Source of the DNA: Streptomyces sp. NBC_01446
GTDB lineage: Bacteria > Actinomycetota > Actinomycetes > Streptomycetales > Streptomycetaceae
Direction of reading: 5' to 3'
DNA length: 64,000 bases
NCBI RefSeq assembly: GCF_026340095.1
Contig: NZ_JAPEPO010000001.1
Coordinates: forward strand, 8,080,501 to 8,144,500
A model generated the notes under the pieces. It made no database searches and had not been told where the DNA came from. It was given only the letters and a program-made list of their open reading frames with translations. Positions within the stretch are counted from its first letter, which is position 1; the number at the start of each line of letters is the position of its first letter. Below, in pieces: positions 1-7,951 of the stretch. Position numbers and translations under genes: made by a program.

Positions 1-890
1 TCGAGCCCACCACCCCGTACGCCGGCTGGTTCTCCAACGACGTGGCGGGGGAGTGGGGTGGCGTCGACCGGGCTTCGCAGCACGGCGTCGAGGTGGTGCC
101 CGCCGACTTTTACATGAACGGCACCGTGCACGCCGGCGTCCCGGCGAAGGTCTCCGCCAAGATCCGGCCCCGGCAGAAGTCGACCCTCCGCAACCGCGTC
201 CACCTCACCCTCACGTTCGGGGAGGGCGACAACGTCCAGTACTGCCAGCGCCACATGCGTGACATCTGGGACGACCCGAAGCGCGGCGCCGTCCCCGTCA
301 ACTGGACGGTCAGTCCCCTGCTCGCCGACATCGGACCCGCGATCCTCGCGTACTACCAGAAGACCGCCACCGGCAACGACCTGCTGATCGCGGGCCCCTC
401 GGGCGCGGGCTACACCTATGCCGGTTCCTGGCCCGAGAAAGCGCTCGACGCGTACACGGCACTCACGGGACGCTTCCTGCGCCGCACCGGCCTGGATCTC
501 GTCTACGCGTACAACCCCCGCAACGCGGCCGGCGACGGCTGGGTCCCGTTCGACGAGCGCGTCATCCGCTCCTATCGGGACCACACCCAGTTGCGCGGCA
601 TCATCCAGTCCTGGGAGACGGGGGATCTCCAGATCAGGCCCGCGGGGCTGCCGGTGATCGGCAACTTCTTCCCGCAGGGAAAGGCGGCCGAGTACCGAGA
701 CGGGCTGCTGAAGCACATCAAGGACTGGGACGGCGGCTCACCGCTGTTCATCGCGGGTGCCGTGAACGCCTGGAGCTGGACCCCGAGCGATGTCGCGGAG
801 CTCGGCGAACTGCTCGGGGACCCGTTCGAGATCGTCCGCGGTGACGTCTTCTTCGACCTGCTGAACAGGGCCGGAAGCCGGGAGGGCTGA
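1..890 (+). CDS. GxGYxYP-family protein, C-terminal part (5' end outside window)
   Basis: The frame is open from the first base, so the start lies upstream and about 296 C-terminal residues are seen. The segment GPSGAGYTYAGSWP carries the G-x-G-Y-x-Y signature that names the GxGYxYP family, a putative glycoside-hydrolase-like group often found in carbohydrate-acting proteins of bacteria and eukaryotes. No catalytic residue can be assigned from sequence alone. The protein ends with a soluble, charged tail (residues DLLNRAGSREG) and a TGA. A GTG at 42 is a possible internal start but is unlikely, because homologous-looking sequence (PTTPYAGWFSNDVAGEW) continues upstream of it. Family assignment rests on the motif. 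Confidence 0.8.
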   Translation, partial: EPTTPYAGWFSNDVAGEWGGVDRASQHGVEVVPADFYMNGTVHAGVPAKVSAKIRPRQKSTLRNRVHLTLTFGEGDNVQYCQRHMRDIWDDPKRGAVPVNWTVSPLLADIGPAILAYYQKTATGNDLLIAGPSGAGYTYAGSWPEKALDAYTALTGRFLRRTGLDLVYAYNPRNAAGDGWVPFDERVIRSYRDHTQLRGIIQSWETGDLQIRPAGLPVIGNFFPQGKAAEYRDGLLKHIKDWDGGSPLFIAGAVNAWSWTPSDVAELGELLGDPFEIVRGDVFFDLLNRAGSREG

Positions 891-920
891 GCGGTCGGGG
901 GCCCCTCGGAGGGCCGGCCA

Positions 921-1076
921 CGCCGCCTCCTGGTGGTGGGCACCGCCGCCGCGCCACTTCACCCGCGCCGGGTCGTCGAGCAGCATCTCCGCGTCCGGCA
1001 GCCCGGCCCGGTGCAGGGACCCGACGAATTCCATGTCGGAGGGCGCGAGGCCGAGTATCTGTCCGCGCGTCGTCAC
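921..1076 (-). pseudogene. possible remnant of a short hypothetical gene
   Basis: On the minus strand a GTG at 1076 opens a frame with natural-looking composition (RGQILGLAPSDMEFVGSL, then RAGLPDAEMLLDDPARVKW), which degrades near position 920 into antisense of the preceding gene. The recognisable part is only about 50 residues. The frame runs on into the neighbour's coding region, so it is more likely a truncated remnant than an intact gene. I do not recognise a family. The rest of 891-1394 holds only a hairpin and a palindrome, listed separately. Confidence 0.3.
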
Positions 1077-1201
1077 CCTGCGCCCACTCGTGGGCGAGGG
1101 GCGGTGCACGCCTGTCGGCGCGACGCCCATAACTACAGGGTCATCCGAATGCTGGGCGCGTACATCCGGTGATCAGGCGTTTTTGTTGGAAGATAGAGAC
1201 A

Positions 1202-1241
1202 GAGCCCCGCTCGGCCCACCCCCCCCGGCCGGGCGGGGCTC
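1202..1241. terminator. GC-rich hairpin, likely bidirectional terminator
   Basis: GAGCCCCGC at 1202-1210 pairs perfectly with GCGGGGCTC at 1233-1241, and the inner TCGGCC/GGCCGG extends the stem to about 15 bp with one wobble, around a C-rich loop. No strong U-run follows on the plus strand; the minus strand is followed by a mixed T/C tract. It insulates the MFS promoter region from upstream. Confidence 0.55.
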
Positions 1242-1329
1242 GCTCTGTGTGTGCGGGCTCCCGTAGAGGTTGTGCGTGGGGGCTCCCCCAGTGGTTCTCA
1301 GTCGGCGGCATCACGCAACTCTCTTGCTA

Positions 1330-1346
1330 TTGCAAGTAATATGCAA
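1330..1346. promoter_or_regulatory. palindrome TTGCA-N7-TGCAA upstream of MFS gene
   Basis: TTGCA at 1330-1334 and TGCAA at 1342-1346 form an inverted repeat over a -10-like TAATAT (1337-1342), about 50 bp before the chosen start of the transporter gene. This is the layout of a repressor operator. No regulator gene is adjacent on the divergent side, so the cognate protein is unknown. Confidence 0.5.
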
Positions 1347-1394
1347 CAAGCTGTTCCGGTCCTTACCGCCTGCCCCAGGACGCGGAGCCACGAC

Positions 1395-2639
1395 ATGCCC
1401 GTCATGCCCCAGCTGATGCCCGAAGCGGGACCCCGACGCGTCCTCGCCGCATCGAACTTCGTGAACACCGTCGGCAGCGGCCTCTATCTGACCGCCGGAG
1501 TCCTGTACTTCACCCAGGACGTCCGTCTCCCCGCGACGCAGGTGGGACTCGGACTCGGTGTCGCCGGCTTCGCCTCGCTCGCCATGGGCATAGCCGCGGG
1601 CCACCTCGCGGACAGGCGCGGAGCGCGCGGCGTCTACGCGGCGACCATCGTCGTGCAGGCGCTGGCGACGGCGGGCTTCTCCCTGGTGGGCAGCTTCTGG
1701 CCGTTCGTCCTGGCCGTCTGTGCCGCGACCGGGGCGCAAGCGGCGGGACGGGCCGCGCGCAGCCCGCTCATCAGGCACTTCGGCGGGGACCGGCCGCAGG
1801 AGTTCCGCGCCTACCTCCGGGCCGTCACCAACATCGGCATCTCCTTCGGCGCGCTGCTGGCGGGCTGGGCCCTCCAGGTGGGCACCCACACCGCGTACCA
1901 GCTCCTGGTCATCGGCAACGCGATCGCCTTCGGCGCCTCCGCGGTCATCCTGCTCCTCCTGCCGCCGGTCGGCCCGGAACCCACGGCCGCCGGCCCCCGC
2001 TGGATCGCACTGCGGGACCGGCCCTACCTCCTCCTCACGGCGCTGGACGGCATCATGGCGATCCAGTTCAAGGTGCTCACCGTGGCCATTCCGCTGTGGC
2101 TGGTCGTCGCCACGAGCGCACCGCACTGGCTCATCTCGGGCACGATGCTCGTCAACACCGTCATCGTCATCGCCCTTCAGGTGCGGGCCGGCCGCACCAT
2201 CGACTCCCCGGAGGCGGGTGGCGGCGCGTACCGGCGGGCAGGCGCGGTCTTCCTCGTCTCCTGTTCGCTGATCTCGCTGTCCGCGGGTGTCCCGGCATGG
2301 GCCGCGGTGACGCTCCTCATGGCCGCGGTGGTGGTCCACACGGTCGGCGAACTGTGGCACTCCGCCGCGGGGTTCGAGGTGTCCTTCGCCCTCGCCCCCG
2401 AACGGGCCACCGGCCAGTACCTCGGCGTGTTCGGTCTGGGCGCGGGCCTGGCGGACACGCTCGGCCCCAGCCTGCTGATCGCGCTCTGCATCACGTGGGG
2501 CCGACCCGGCTGGTACGTGGTCGGAGCCCTGTTCACCGTCACCGGACTGGCGGCCCCCTTCGCCGTCCGCTGGGCTCAACGGCCTGTGCCCGCACGGGAG
2601 ATGCCTCTCGAAGCGAGGCGGCCTGTTTCTCAGGTCTGA
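1395..2639 (+). CDS. MFS transporter (drug-export type), copy 1
   Basis: A 414-residue integral membrane protein of the major facilitator superfamily with about 12 hydrophobic segments. The loop between helices 2 and 3 has the MFS motif-A-like GHLADRRGARG. ATG at 1395 is preferred because GGAG (1384-1387) sits 7 nt upstream and the N-terminus then aligns with the paralogue at 3515 (both run ...GPxRxLAxxxxxNxxGxGxYxxxxxLYFTQ). An upstream ATG at 1341 overlaps the palindrome and lacks a ribosome binding site. The substrate is unknown; the family mostly exports small hydrophobic compounds. Its relation to the gene at 3515 suggests an old tandem duplication, later separated by a decayed regulator. 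Confidence 0.9.
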   Translation: MPVMPQLMPEAGPRRVLAASNFVNTVGSGLYLTAGVLYFTQDVRLPATQVGLGLGVAGFASLAMGIAAGHLADRRGARGVYAATIVVQALATAGFSLVGSFWPFVLAVCAATGAQAAGRAARSPLIRHFGGDRPQEFRAYLRAVTNIGISFGALLAGWALQVGTHTAYQLLVIGNAIAFGASAVILLLLPPVGPEPTAAGPRWIALRDRPYLLLTALDGIMAIQFKVLTVAIPLWLVVATSAPHWLISGTMLVNTVIVIALQVRAGRTIDSPEAGGGAYRRAGAVFLVSCSLISLSAGVPAWAAVTLLMAAVVVHTVGELWHSAAGFEVSFALAPERATGQYLGVFGLGAGLADTLGPSLLIALCITWGRPGWYVVGALFTVTGLAAPFAVRWAQRPVPAREMPLEARRPVSQV

Positions 2640-2729
2640 AATGCGACCGGACCATCCCGTCTGAAGGGCGACCGAGTTATTCCGGTCGGCCGGGGGATTC
2701 CGAGGGCGGCCGGCGGAGCAGCCGGGTGA

Positions 2730-3050
2730 ACGCGCAGAGACGAGGTCGCGCAGCTGGCATCGATCAGCGCCGACTACTACACCCGCCTGGAGCAGGGGCG
2801 CATACAGGCGTCGGCGCCCGTCCTCGGCACGCCGGCGCGCGTCCTGCACGTCGACGACGATCAGCGCGACTACCTGTTCGGGCTGGTGGGGAAAAGCCCC
2901 GGTCGGTCCCGGAAGCGCACGCGGCAGAAGGTCCAGCCGCAGTTGCAGTTCTGGACTGCCGAAGTCGGCACGCCCAGCCATGACGGACTGCGCATTCTCG
3001 TGTCCTGGGCGGCGGATCATCCGGAGGCCGCCTCGGAACCGGCGCGCTGA
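2730..3050 (+). pseudogene. decayed MmyB/XRE-type regulator with internal deletion
   Basis: The frame from 2730 to the TGA at 3048 reads DEVAQLASISADYYTRLEQG and then FGLVGKSPGRSRKRTRQKVQPQLQ, matching the HTH and linker of Streptomyces MmyB-like regulators. It then jumps to TAEVGTPSHDGLRILVSWAADH, which matches the extreme C-terminus of the same family. The roughly 150-residue ligand-binding core is missing, and a TGA at 2727 cuts off the normal N-terminus, so the gene has lost both start and middle. The junction (around position 2950) is in frame. Function is presumably lost. It may once have controlled one of the flanking MFS genes, which is typical of such regulators; that link is inferred. 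Confidence 0.75.
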
Positions 3051-3068
3051 CGGGCGCCCGCCACCGGG

Positions 3069-3347
3069 TCAGTCCAGCACTCCGAGCACCCCGTCGGGGT
3101 TGCAGTGCGGGCAGGCCGGCACCTGTTCCCACAGTGCGCGGCGCGCTTGGTCGTCAGTGACGCCTCGCGACCGTTTGCCCGCCATGTGGCAGCCGCCGGC
3201 GTGCACGTACACAGGCGCGCGTCGGCCGAGGCCCATCTCGATCAGCCAGTCGGGGGCCGGTGGCCGGTCCCGTTCGCCGCGCTCCTTCTCGGCTTCGCGC
3301 CGCTCCGCCTCCGCGATCTTGCGGCGCACCCGGTCCAGGGACAGCAC
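3069..3347 (-). CDS. DUF6233 family protein
   Basis: A 92-residue soluble protein with the DUF6233 pattern: a charged helix (KIAEAERREAEKERGERDR), PPAPDWLIEMGL, VYVHAGGCHMAGKRS, and a C-terminal CPHC pair. These small proteins are abundant in Streptomyces and their function is unknown; the Cys/His spacing hints at metal binding. The only good start in frame is GTG at 3347. However, 18 further codons upstream (SELPPDLPRLRTLETGL, from about 3401) also match the family N-terminus and begin with ACG where homologues would have a start. The gene may therefore have lost its native start codon or use a non-standard one. The 3' end faces the decayed regulator. Confidence 0.75.
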   Translation of the reverse strand: MLSLDRVRRKIAEAERREAEKERGERDRPPAPDWLIEMGLGRRAPVYVHAGGCHMAGKRSRGVTDDQARRALWEQVPACPHCNPDGVLGVLD

Positions 3348-3514
3348 GAGCCCTGTCTCCAGCGTGCGGAGCCTTGGCAGGTCGGGCGGAAGTTCGGACG
3401 TGTGTTCGAGTCTACGACGGTTTCCGGCCAGGCAGTGCGCCCGTCAAATGGCCCAAGCGTAAGGCCATGAATTGCCCCACAGGGATGGGCCGCTCTGCGC
3501 GTACCGTCCATGAC

Positions 3515-4744
3515 ATGCCGAACCCTCTGCCGCCCGCCGGCCCTCAACGCACCCTCGCCCTGGCCCAGTTGAGTAACTCGCTCGGCGACGGCGCCTACTA
3601 CGTCACCTCGGCGCTCTACTTCACTCAGGTCGTCGGTCTCGCGCCCGCCAGGATCGGCCTCGGCCTCACCGTCGCCTGGGCCGTCGGCTCGGTCGTCGGG
3701 GTGCCGCTCGGCAGGATCGCGGACCGCAGGGGCCCGCGCGGAACAGCGGTCCTGCTCGCCCTCGCGACCGGCGCGGCGGTCGCCTCCTTCCTGGCCGTAC
3801 GCGATTTCCTCCCCTTCCTCGTGGCCGCCTGCCTCTACGCGAGCGCGCAGTCGGGACTCGCGGCCGCACGTCAGGCGCTGCTCGCCGGTCTCGTGGCCAA
3901 GGAGGACCGCACCGGCGCGCTCGCCCACCTGCAGTCGACACTCAACGCGGGTCTGGCGGTAGGCGCGGCGCTGGGCGGCCTCGCGCTGTCCGCAGGGACG
4001 AGGTCGGCGTATCTCACGGTCTTCGCGATCGACGCCCTGAGCTTCGCCCTCTGCGCGCTCGTCCTGCTGCGGCTCCCGGCCCTCGCACCGGCGCCGGCCG
4101 TCCGGGGAGCGAAGCTCGAAGTGCTGCGGGACCGGCCCTACGCGGCCGTGACCCTCCTCAACACCGTCCTTCTCCTGCGGATGCCGCTGCTCAGCGTCGG
4201 GCTCCCGCTGTGGATCAACGAGCGCACCGACGCCCCCACATGGCTCGTCTCCGCGCTCTTCATCCTCAACACCGGCGCCGTGATGCTCTTCCAGGTCCGC
4301 ACGGCCCGCTCGGTCTCGGGCCTCCCCACCGCGGCCCGCGCCATCCGCAGGTCAGGCGTGCTCATGCTGCTGGCCTGCGGTGTCTTCGCCGCCTCGGCCG
4401 CCGACTCGGTCTGGGCGGCGGTCGCCGCCCTGGTCGGTGGGTCGGTGCTTCTGGTCGCCGCCGAGATGCTCCAGTCGGCCGGATCCTGGCAGCTCGGCTT
4501 CGACCTCGCCCCGGCCGGACGCGTCGGCGAGTACCAGGGCTTCTTCGGTACGGGCGTCACCGTCGCCCGCACACTGGGCCCGCTGCTGCTCACGGCGCTG
4601 CTGATGGGAATGGGAACGACCGGATGGCTACTCCTCGGCGGCCTGGTCCTGGCGGCGTCGTACGCGCTGGGGCCGGTGGCGCGGTGGGCGGCGAAAACGC
4701 GCCAAGATCCGGCGCCCCTACGGATCGCGGCCCCGACGGCGTGA
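3515..4744 (+). CDS. MFS transporter (drug-export type), copy 2
   Basis: A 409-residue, roughly 12-helix major facilitator protein, paralogous to the gene at 1395 along its full length (shared LYFTQ near residue 40, motif-A-like GRIADRRGPRG, VLRDRPYAAVTLLN versus ALRDRPYLLLTALD). ATG at 3515 gives the best N-terminal match to the paralogue. There is no clear Shine-Dalgarno sequence, so translation may be leaderless; TACCGT lies 7 nt upstream. In-frame ATGs at 3467 and 3485 are alternatives. Likely a small-molecule exporter; the substrate is unknown. The downstream VOC gene is codirectional, with a 110-bp gap. Confidence 0.88.
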   Translation: MPNPLPPAGPQRTLALAQLSNSLGDGAYYVTSALYFTQVVGLAPARIGLGLTVAWAVGSVVGVPLGRIADRRGPRGTAVLLALATGAAVASFLAVRDFLPFLVAACLYASAQSGLAAARQALLAGLVAKEDRTGALAHLQSTLNAGLAVGAALGGLALSAGTRSAYLTVFAIDALSFALCALVLLRLPALAPAPAVRGAKLEVLRDRPYAAVTLLNTVLLLRMPLLSVGLPLWINERTDAPTWLVSALFILNTGAVMLFQVRTARSVSGLPTAARAIRRSGVLMLLACGVFAASAADSVWAAVAALVGGSVLLVAAEMLQSAGSWQLGFDLAPAGRVGEYQGFFGTGVTVARTLGPLLLTALLMGMGTTGWLLLGGLVLAASYALGPVARWAAKTRQDPAPLRIAAPTA

Positions 4745-4854
4745 CCGCGAGGCTGCCCACGGGTAGGCCCACGTCGTCCGAAGTGGCAAGCGTGACCGGC
4801 GCTCCGCCACCGCGCAGCCTCCCGAACAGTCTTCCAAAAGGAGACCGGCCCACC

Positions 4855-5286
4855 ATGACCGAACTCGACTCGCCGATCCCGCGGTTCCACCTGGCCGTGC
4901 CCGTGGACGACCTGGCCGCCGCCCGGAACTTCTACGGCAAGGTGCTCGGCCTTGAGCAGGGCCGCAGCGCCGACACATGGGTGGACTGGAATCTCCACGG
5001 CCACCAGTTCGTCACCCACCTCGCGCCCACCCGCGCCCAGCACGTCCACAACCCTGTCGACGGACACGACGTGCCCGTGCCGCACTTCGGCCTGATCCTG
5101 GCGATCCCCGCGTTCCAGGAGCTCGCCGAGCGGCTCCGTGCCGTGGACACGAAGTTCGTCATCGAGCCCTACGTACGCTTCGCGGGCGAGCCCGGCGAGC
5201 AGTGGACGATGTTCCTGCTCGACCCGGCGGGCAACGCCCTGGAGTTCAAGGCGTTCGCCGACGACTCGCAGGTCTTCGCCACCTGA
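4855..5286 (+). CDS. VOC/glyoxalase-like dioxygenase-superfamily protein
   Basis: A 143-residue protein with the two beta-alpha-beta-beta-beta modules of the vicinal oxygen chelate fold: IPRFHLAVPVDDLAAARNFY at the N-terminus and PHFGLILAIP in the second half, ending FLLDPAGNALEFKAF. The conserved His near residue 12 and the Glu of LEFK are candidate metal ligands. AAAAGGAG at 4836-4843 lies 11 nt upstream of the ATG. Substrate unknown; members include glyoxalases, bleomycin-type resistance proteins and dioxygenases. Its position after an MFS exporter would suit a small resistance unit, but this is inference. Confidence 0.85.
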   Translation: MTELDSPIPRFHLAVPVDDLAAARNFYGKVLGLEQGRSADTWVDWNLHGHQFVTHLAPTRAQHVHNPVDGHDVPVPHFGLILAIPAFQELAERLRAVDTKFVIEPYVRFAGEPGEQWTMFLLDPAGNALEFKAFADDSQVFAT

Positions 5287-5308
5287 GAGCGCTGTGCGCC
5301 GGAGCCGT

Positions 5309-5372
5309 CACCCGCCTTCGCCTTCACCCGCCTTCGCCTTCACCCGCCTTCGCCTTCACCCGCCTTCGCCTT
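5309..5372. repeat. four perfect copies of a 16-bp tandem repeat
   Basis: The unit CACCCGCCTTCGCCTT occurs at 5309, 5325, 5341 and 5357 without mismatch. The array covers the stop codon (5340-5342) and the last nine codons of the minus-strand gene. Since 16 is not a multiple of three, each gain or loss of a unit would change the frame and tail of that protein. Confidence 0.95.
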
Positions 5373-5615
5373 GACCTCGGCCTCGACGTCGCTCCTGGCG
5401 AGGCCCTCGTCCTTGGCGTACTCGGTGACGGCCTCCTGGACGTCGCGGGCCAGGTCGCGCCAGGCACGCCAGGCCGTCTCGTACGTCTGGGTCTGGGCCT
5501 CGCTCCGCGGCTCGAGCCCCGGTGGTCCGTAGCCGTCCCGCAGTCTCAGGACCTCGTGGTGTGCCGCGTTCGCGGCCTGCTGTCTCTCGACGAGTTCGTC
5601 GAAGGTGTGTGCCAC
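5340..5615 (-). CDS. small conserved hypothetical protein with repeat-encoded tail
   Basis: A 91-residue, charged, helical protein (FDELVERQQAANAAHHEVLR, then YETAWRAWRDLARDVQEAVT). The GTG start at 5615 is preceded by AGGA about 8 nt upstream. I do not recognise the family. The C-terminus, AKAGEGEGG, is read from the 16-bp tandem repeat in two successive frames, so it has no fixed evolutionary content. The spacing of Trp and Ala in the helices suggests a coiled or bundled structure, but no domain is certain. It is transcribed away from bL37. Confidence 0.7.
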   Translation of the reverse strand: MAHTFDELVERQQAANAAHHEVLRLRDGYGPPGLEPRSEAQTQTYETAWRAWRDLARDVQEAVTEYAKDEGLARSDVEAEVKAKAGEGEGG

Positions 5616-5701
5616 GCAGCGGATCCTAGGTCGCCGTGAAGGCGATCCCGGTCAGCGCTCGCGCGGGTGACACGAATGCCGGAGGGGTGTGAGCGAAACG
5701 G

Positions 5702-5735
5702 GTCAGGGGCGGCGCCGTCCGGCGCCGCCCCTGAC
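5702..5735 (-). terminator. terminator of the bL37 gene
   Basis: A perfect 15-bp stem (GTCAGGGGCGGCGCC / GGCGCCGCCCCTGAC) with a 4-nt loop lies 18 bp past the bL37 stop codon. It may also act on transcription from the other side. Confidence 0.85.
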
Positions 5736-5752
5736 ACATCCGGCGAGGGCCC

Positions 5753-5830
5753 TCAGGACTGGGGGCGCTTGCCGTGGTTCGCGGCGTGCTTGCGGCGGGC
5801 CTTCTTCTTGCGGCGTCGCTTCGAGGACAT
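5753..5830 (-). CDS. 50S ribosomal protein bL37
   Basis: A 25-residue basic peptide starting MSSKRRRKKKARRK and ending AANHGKRPQS. The end matches the mycobacterial large-subunit protein bL37, which finishes KANHGKRPNA and is 24 residues long. GGGAGG precedes the ATG by 5-6 nt, and a strong hairpin terminator follows, so it is an independently transcribed, well-expressed minigene. In actinobacteria bL37 is a short, positively charged structural peptide bound to 23S rRNA. It is below the length limit of most gene finders. Confidence 0.85.
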   Translation of the reverse strand: MSSKRRRKKKARRKHAANHGKRPQS

Positions 5831-6042
5831 TGCTACCTCCCAGGTGTCGCTGTTCTTCGGTCCTGCCTGGATGAGCGGGCCCACCCAGACGATCATCCGG
5901 CCGCCTACCCAAGGGCGCGACCGGTAATGACGTGGCCCATGCCACCACTCCCGTCCCCGATCGGCCGGGCGGCGCGCCGCTGCGGCGCGCCGCGCTGCGG
6001 GCGGCCTCATCCGCTCCTGCGCCCCCTAAGGTGCTCATGGAT

Positions 6043-6063
6043 TTGCCTAAAGATATTAGGCAA
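6043..6063. promoter_or_regulatory. TetR operator overlapping promoter
   Basis: TTGCCTAA (6043-6050), 5-nt spacer, TTAGGCAA (6056-6063): a perfect 8-5-8 palindrome. Its left arm supplies a -35-like TTGCCT, paired at 18 bp with CATAAT (6067-6072). Binding by the downstream TetR protein would block this promoter, the usual autorepression layout. A near-copy of one arm, TGAGGCAA (6751-6758), lies just before the SGNH hydrolase start. Confidence 0.8.
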
Positions 6064-6098
6064 CTGCATAATCGCTTTCGTTGATTGGGGTGAAGGTA

Positions 6099-6668
6099 AT
6101 GGTGCGAGTAGGGCTGACCAGGGAACGCCTGATCCGGGCGGGCGCCGAGCTTGCCGACGAGGTCGGGTTCGACAAGGTGACCGTCTCGGCGCTCGCGAGA
6201 CAGTTCGACGTCAAGGTCGCGAGCCTGTACTCGCACCTGAGGAACTCCCAGGAACTCAAGACCGGGATCGCACTGCTCGCCCTGGAGGAACTCGCCGACC
6301 GGGGAGCGGCGGCGCTCGCCGGGCGCGCGGGCAAAGACGCCCTCGCCGCCTTCGCGAACGTCTACCGCGACTACGCCAGGGAACACCCCGGTCGCTACGC
6401 GGCCGCTCAGCTGCCGCTCGACCCGGAGACGGCGGCCGCCAGCGCCGGCGTCAGGCATGCGCAGATGACGCGGGCGATCCTGCGGGGCTACGACCTCACG
6501 GAGCCGGACCAGACCCACGCGGTCCGGCTCCTGGGCAGCGTCTTCCACGGCTACGTGAGCCTGGAGATGCAGGGAGGGTTCAGCCACAGCGCCCCCGAGT
6601 CGCAGGAGAGCTGGTCGCGGATCCTCGACTCCCTCGACGCCACGCTGCGGAACTGGCCCGCACCCTGA
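6099..6668 (+). CDS. TetR/AcrR family regulator with WHG-type C-terminal domain
   Basis: A 189-residue protein with an N-terminal TetR HTH (LIRAGAELADEVGFDKVTVS and then ALARQFDVKVASLYSHL) and a C-terminal ligand domain resembling TetR_C_33/WHG proteins. That domain is followed by LLGSVFHGYVSLEMQGGFSH, which is characteristic of this subgroup. ATG at 6099 follows a purine-rich stretch (GGGGTGAAGG); GTG at 6102 is possible. The 8-5-8 palindrome just upstream is the probable autoregulatory operator. The SGNH hydrolase follows in the same direction after 95 bp, so it is a likely target. Confidence 0.88.
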   Translation: MVRVGLTRERLIRAGAELADEVGFDKVTVSALARQFDVKVASLYSHLRNSQELKTGIALLALEELADRGAAALAGRAGKDALAAFANVYRDYAREHPGRYAAAQLPLDPETAAASAGVRHAQMTRAILRGYDLTEPDQTHAVRLLGSVFHGYVSLEMQGGFSHSAPESQESWSRILDSLDATLRNWPAP

Positions 6669-6763
6669 CCGCGGCCCCGCGCCGACCGCGGACGCATCGG
6701 CGACGGCGGGGGAACAACTCCAGCCCACTCAGGCATATTGATCAACAGGTTGAGGCAATCCAC

Positions 6764-7951
6764 ATGAACGACAACTGGACCACCACTCCCGTCACTTCCG
6801 ACCTCGTGCGTGGCGCGTACGAGTTGGAGCGCACCGAGCACGGCGTGCTCCCGCACCGGCTGCCCGCGCGGGCCCGCGCGCAGTGCGCCGACGCACAACT
6901 GACCATGGCGGAGGCCCAGCCCTCCGGCGTACGGCTGGTGTTCCGCACCACGGCCACCGTCATCGAGCTGGACGCGCTCCGCACCAAGATGGCCTACAAG
7001 GGCGCTCCGCCCCGTCCCGACGGCGTGTACGACCTGCTGGTTGACGGCCGCCTGGCCGCGCAGGCCGGCGTCACCGGCGGCAACGTGCAGATGATGGACA
7101 TGACCACCGGCACCAGGGAGACCCGGCCCGGCCCCGTCGGTACCGTGCGGTTCACCGGGCTGCCCGACCGCGTCAAGGACGTCGAGATCTGGCTGCCGTA
7201 CAACGAGATGACCGAGCTGGTCGCCCTGCGCGCCGACGCCCCGGTCGAGTCCGCGCCGGACAGCGGACGGAAGGTGTGGCTGCATCACGGCAGTTCGATC
7301 AGCCACGGCTCGGAGGCCGCGAGCCCCAGCACGACCTGGCCGGCGCTGGCCGCTTCCCTCGGTGGCGTGGAGCTGATGAACCTCGGTCTGGGCGGCAGTG
7401 CCCTGCTCGACCCGTTCACCGCGCGTGCCCTGCGGGACGCGCCCGCGGACTTGATCAGCGTCAAGCTCGGCATCAACATCGTCAATGCCGACCTGATGCG
7501 CGTGCGCGCGTTCGCTCCGGCGGTGCACGGCTTCCTCGACACGATCCGTGAGGGACACCCGACCGCGCCGCTGCTGGTCGTGTCGCCGATCTACTGCGCC
7601 ATCCACGAGGACACTCCGGGCCCCAGCGCCCCGGACTTCAGCAACCTCAGTGCGGGCAGGCTCCAGTTCGTGGCCGTCGGTGACCCGGCGGAGCGGGCGG
7701 CGGGGAAGCTGACGCTCAACGTCATCCGGGACGAGCTGGCGAGCGTCGTGAAGCAGCGGGAGGCGGAGGATCCGCACCTGTACTACCTCGACGGCCGCGA
7801 CCTCTACGGCGAGGCGGACTTCGCCGAGCTGCCGCTGCCCGACCAGCTCCACCCGGACGCCGCCACCCACCGGCGCATGGGCGAACGCTTCAACACCCTG
7901 GCCTTCGGCACGGACGGGCCGCTCGCCCTCCCGGCGGGCGACCGTCCCTGA
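6764..7951 (+). CDS. SGNH/GDSL-family esterase or lipase
   Basis: A 395-residue cytoplasmic-looking protein without a signal peptide. The first about 165 residues form a beta-rich accessory domain. The SGNH core then shows block I GSSISHG (nucleophile Ser178), block II NLGLGGSALLDPF (oxyanion Gly), block III KLGINIVN (Asn), and block V DQLHPD (Asp360, His363), which is a full catalytic set. This is the two-domain layout of bacterial GDSL-like lipases/acylhydrolases, often acting on small acyl esters or acetylated sugars. The start at 6764 has TGAGG 8 nt upstream. A half-site of the TetR operator overlaps the ribosome binding region, suggesting control by the upstream regulator. Confidence 0.85.
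   Translation: MNDNWTTTPVTSDLVRGAYELERTEHGVLPHRLPARARAQCADAQLTMAEAQPSGVRLVFRTTATVIELDALRTKMAYKGAPPRPDGVYDLLVDGRLAAQAGVTGGNVQMMDMTTGTRETRPGPVGTVRFTGLPDRVKDVEIWLPYNEMTELVALRADAPVESAPDSGRKVWLHHGSSISHGSEAASPSTTWPALAASLGGVELMNLGLGGSALLDPFTARALRDAPADLISVKLGINIVNADLMRVRAFAPAVHGFLDTIREGHPTAPLLVVSPIYCAIHEDTPGPSAPDFSNLSAGRLQFVAVGDPAERAAGKLTLNVIRDELASVVKQREAEDPHLYYLDGRDLYGEADFAELPLPDQLHPDAATHRRMGERFNTLAFGTDGPLALPAGDRP

Noticed and set aside
1311..3020. 569-codon minus-strand frame over the first MFS gene
   Set aside because: Low-complexity Arg/Gly/Asp composition typical of antisense in high-GC DNA.
5309..5372. Possible CRISPR array
   Set aside because: The 16-bp units are directly adjacent without spacers and no cas genes are present.
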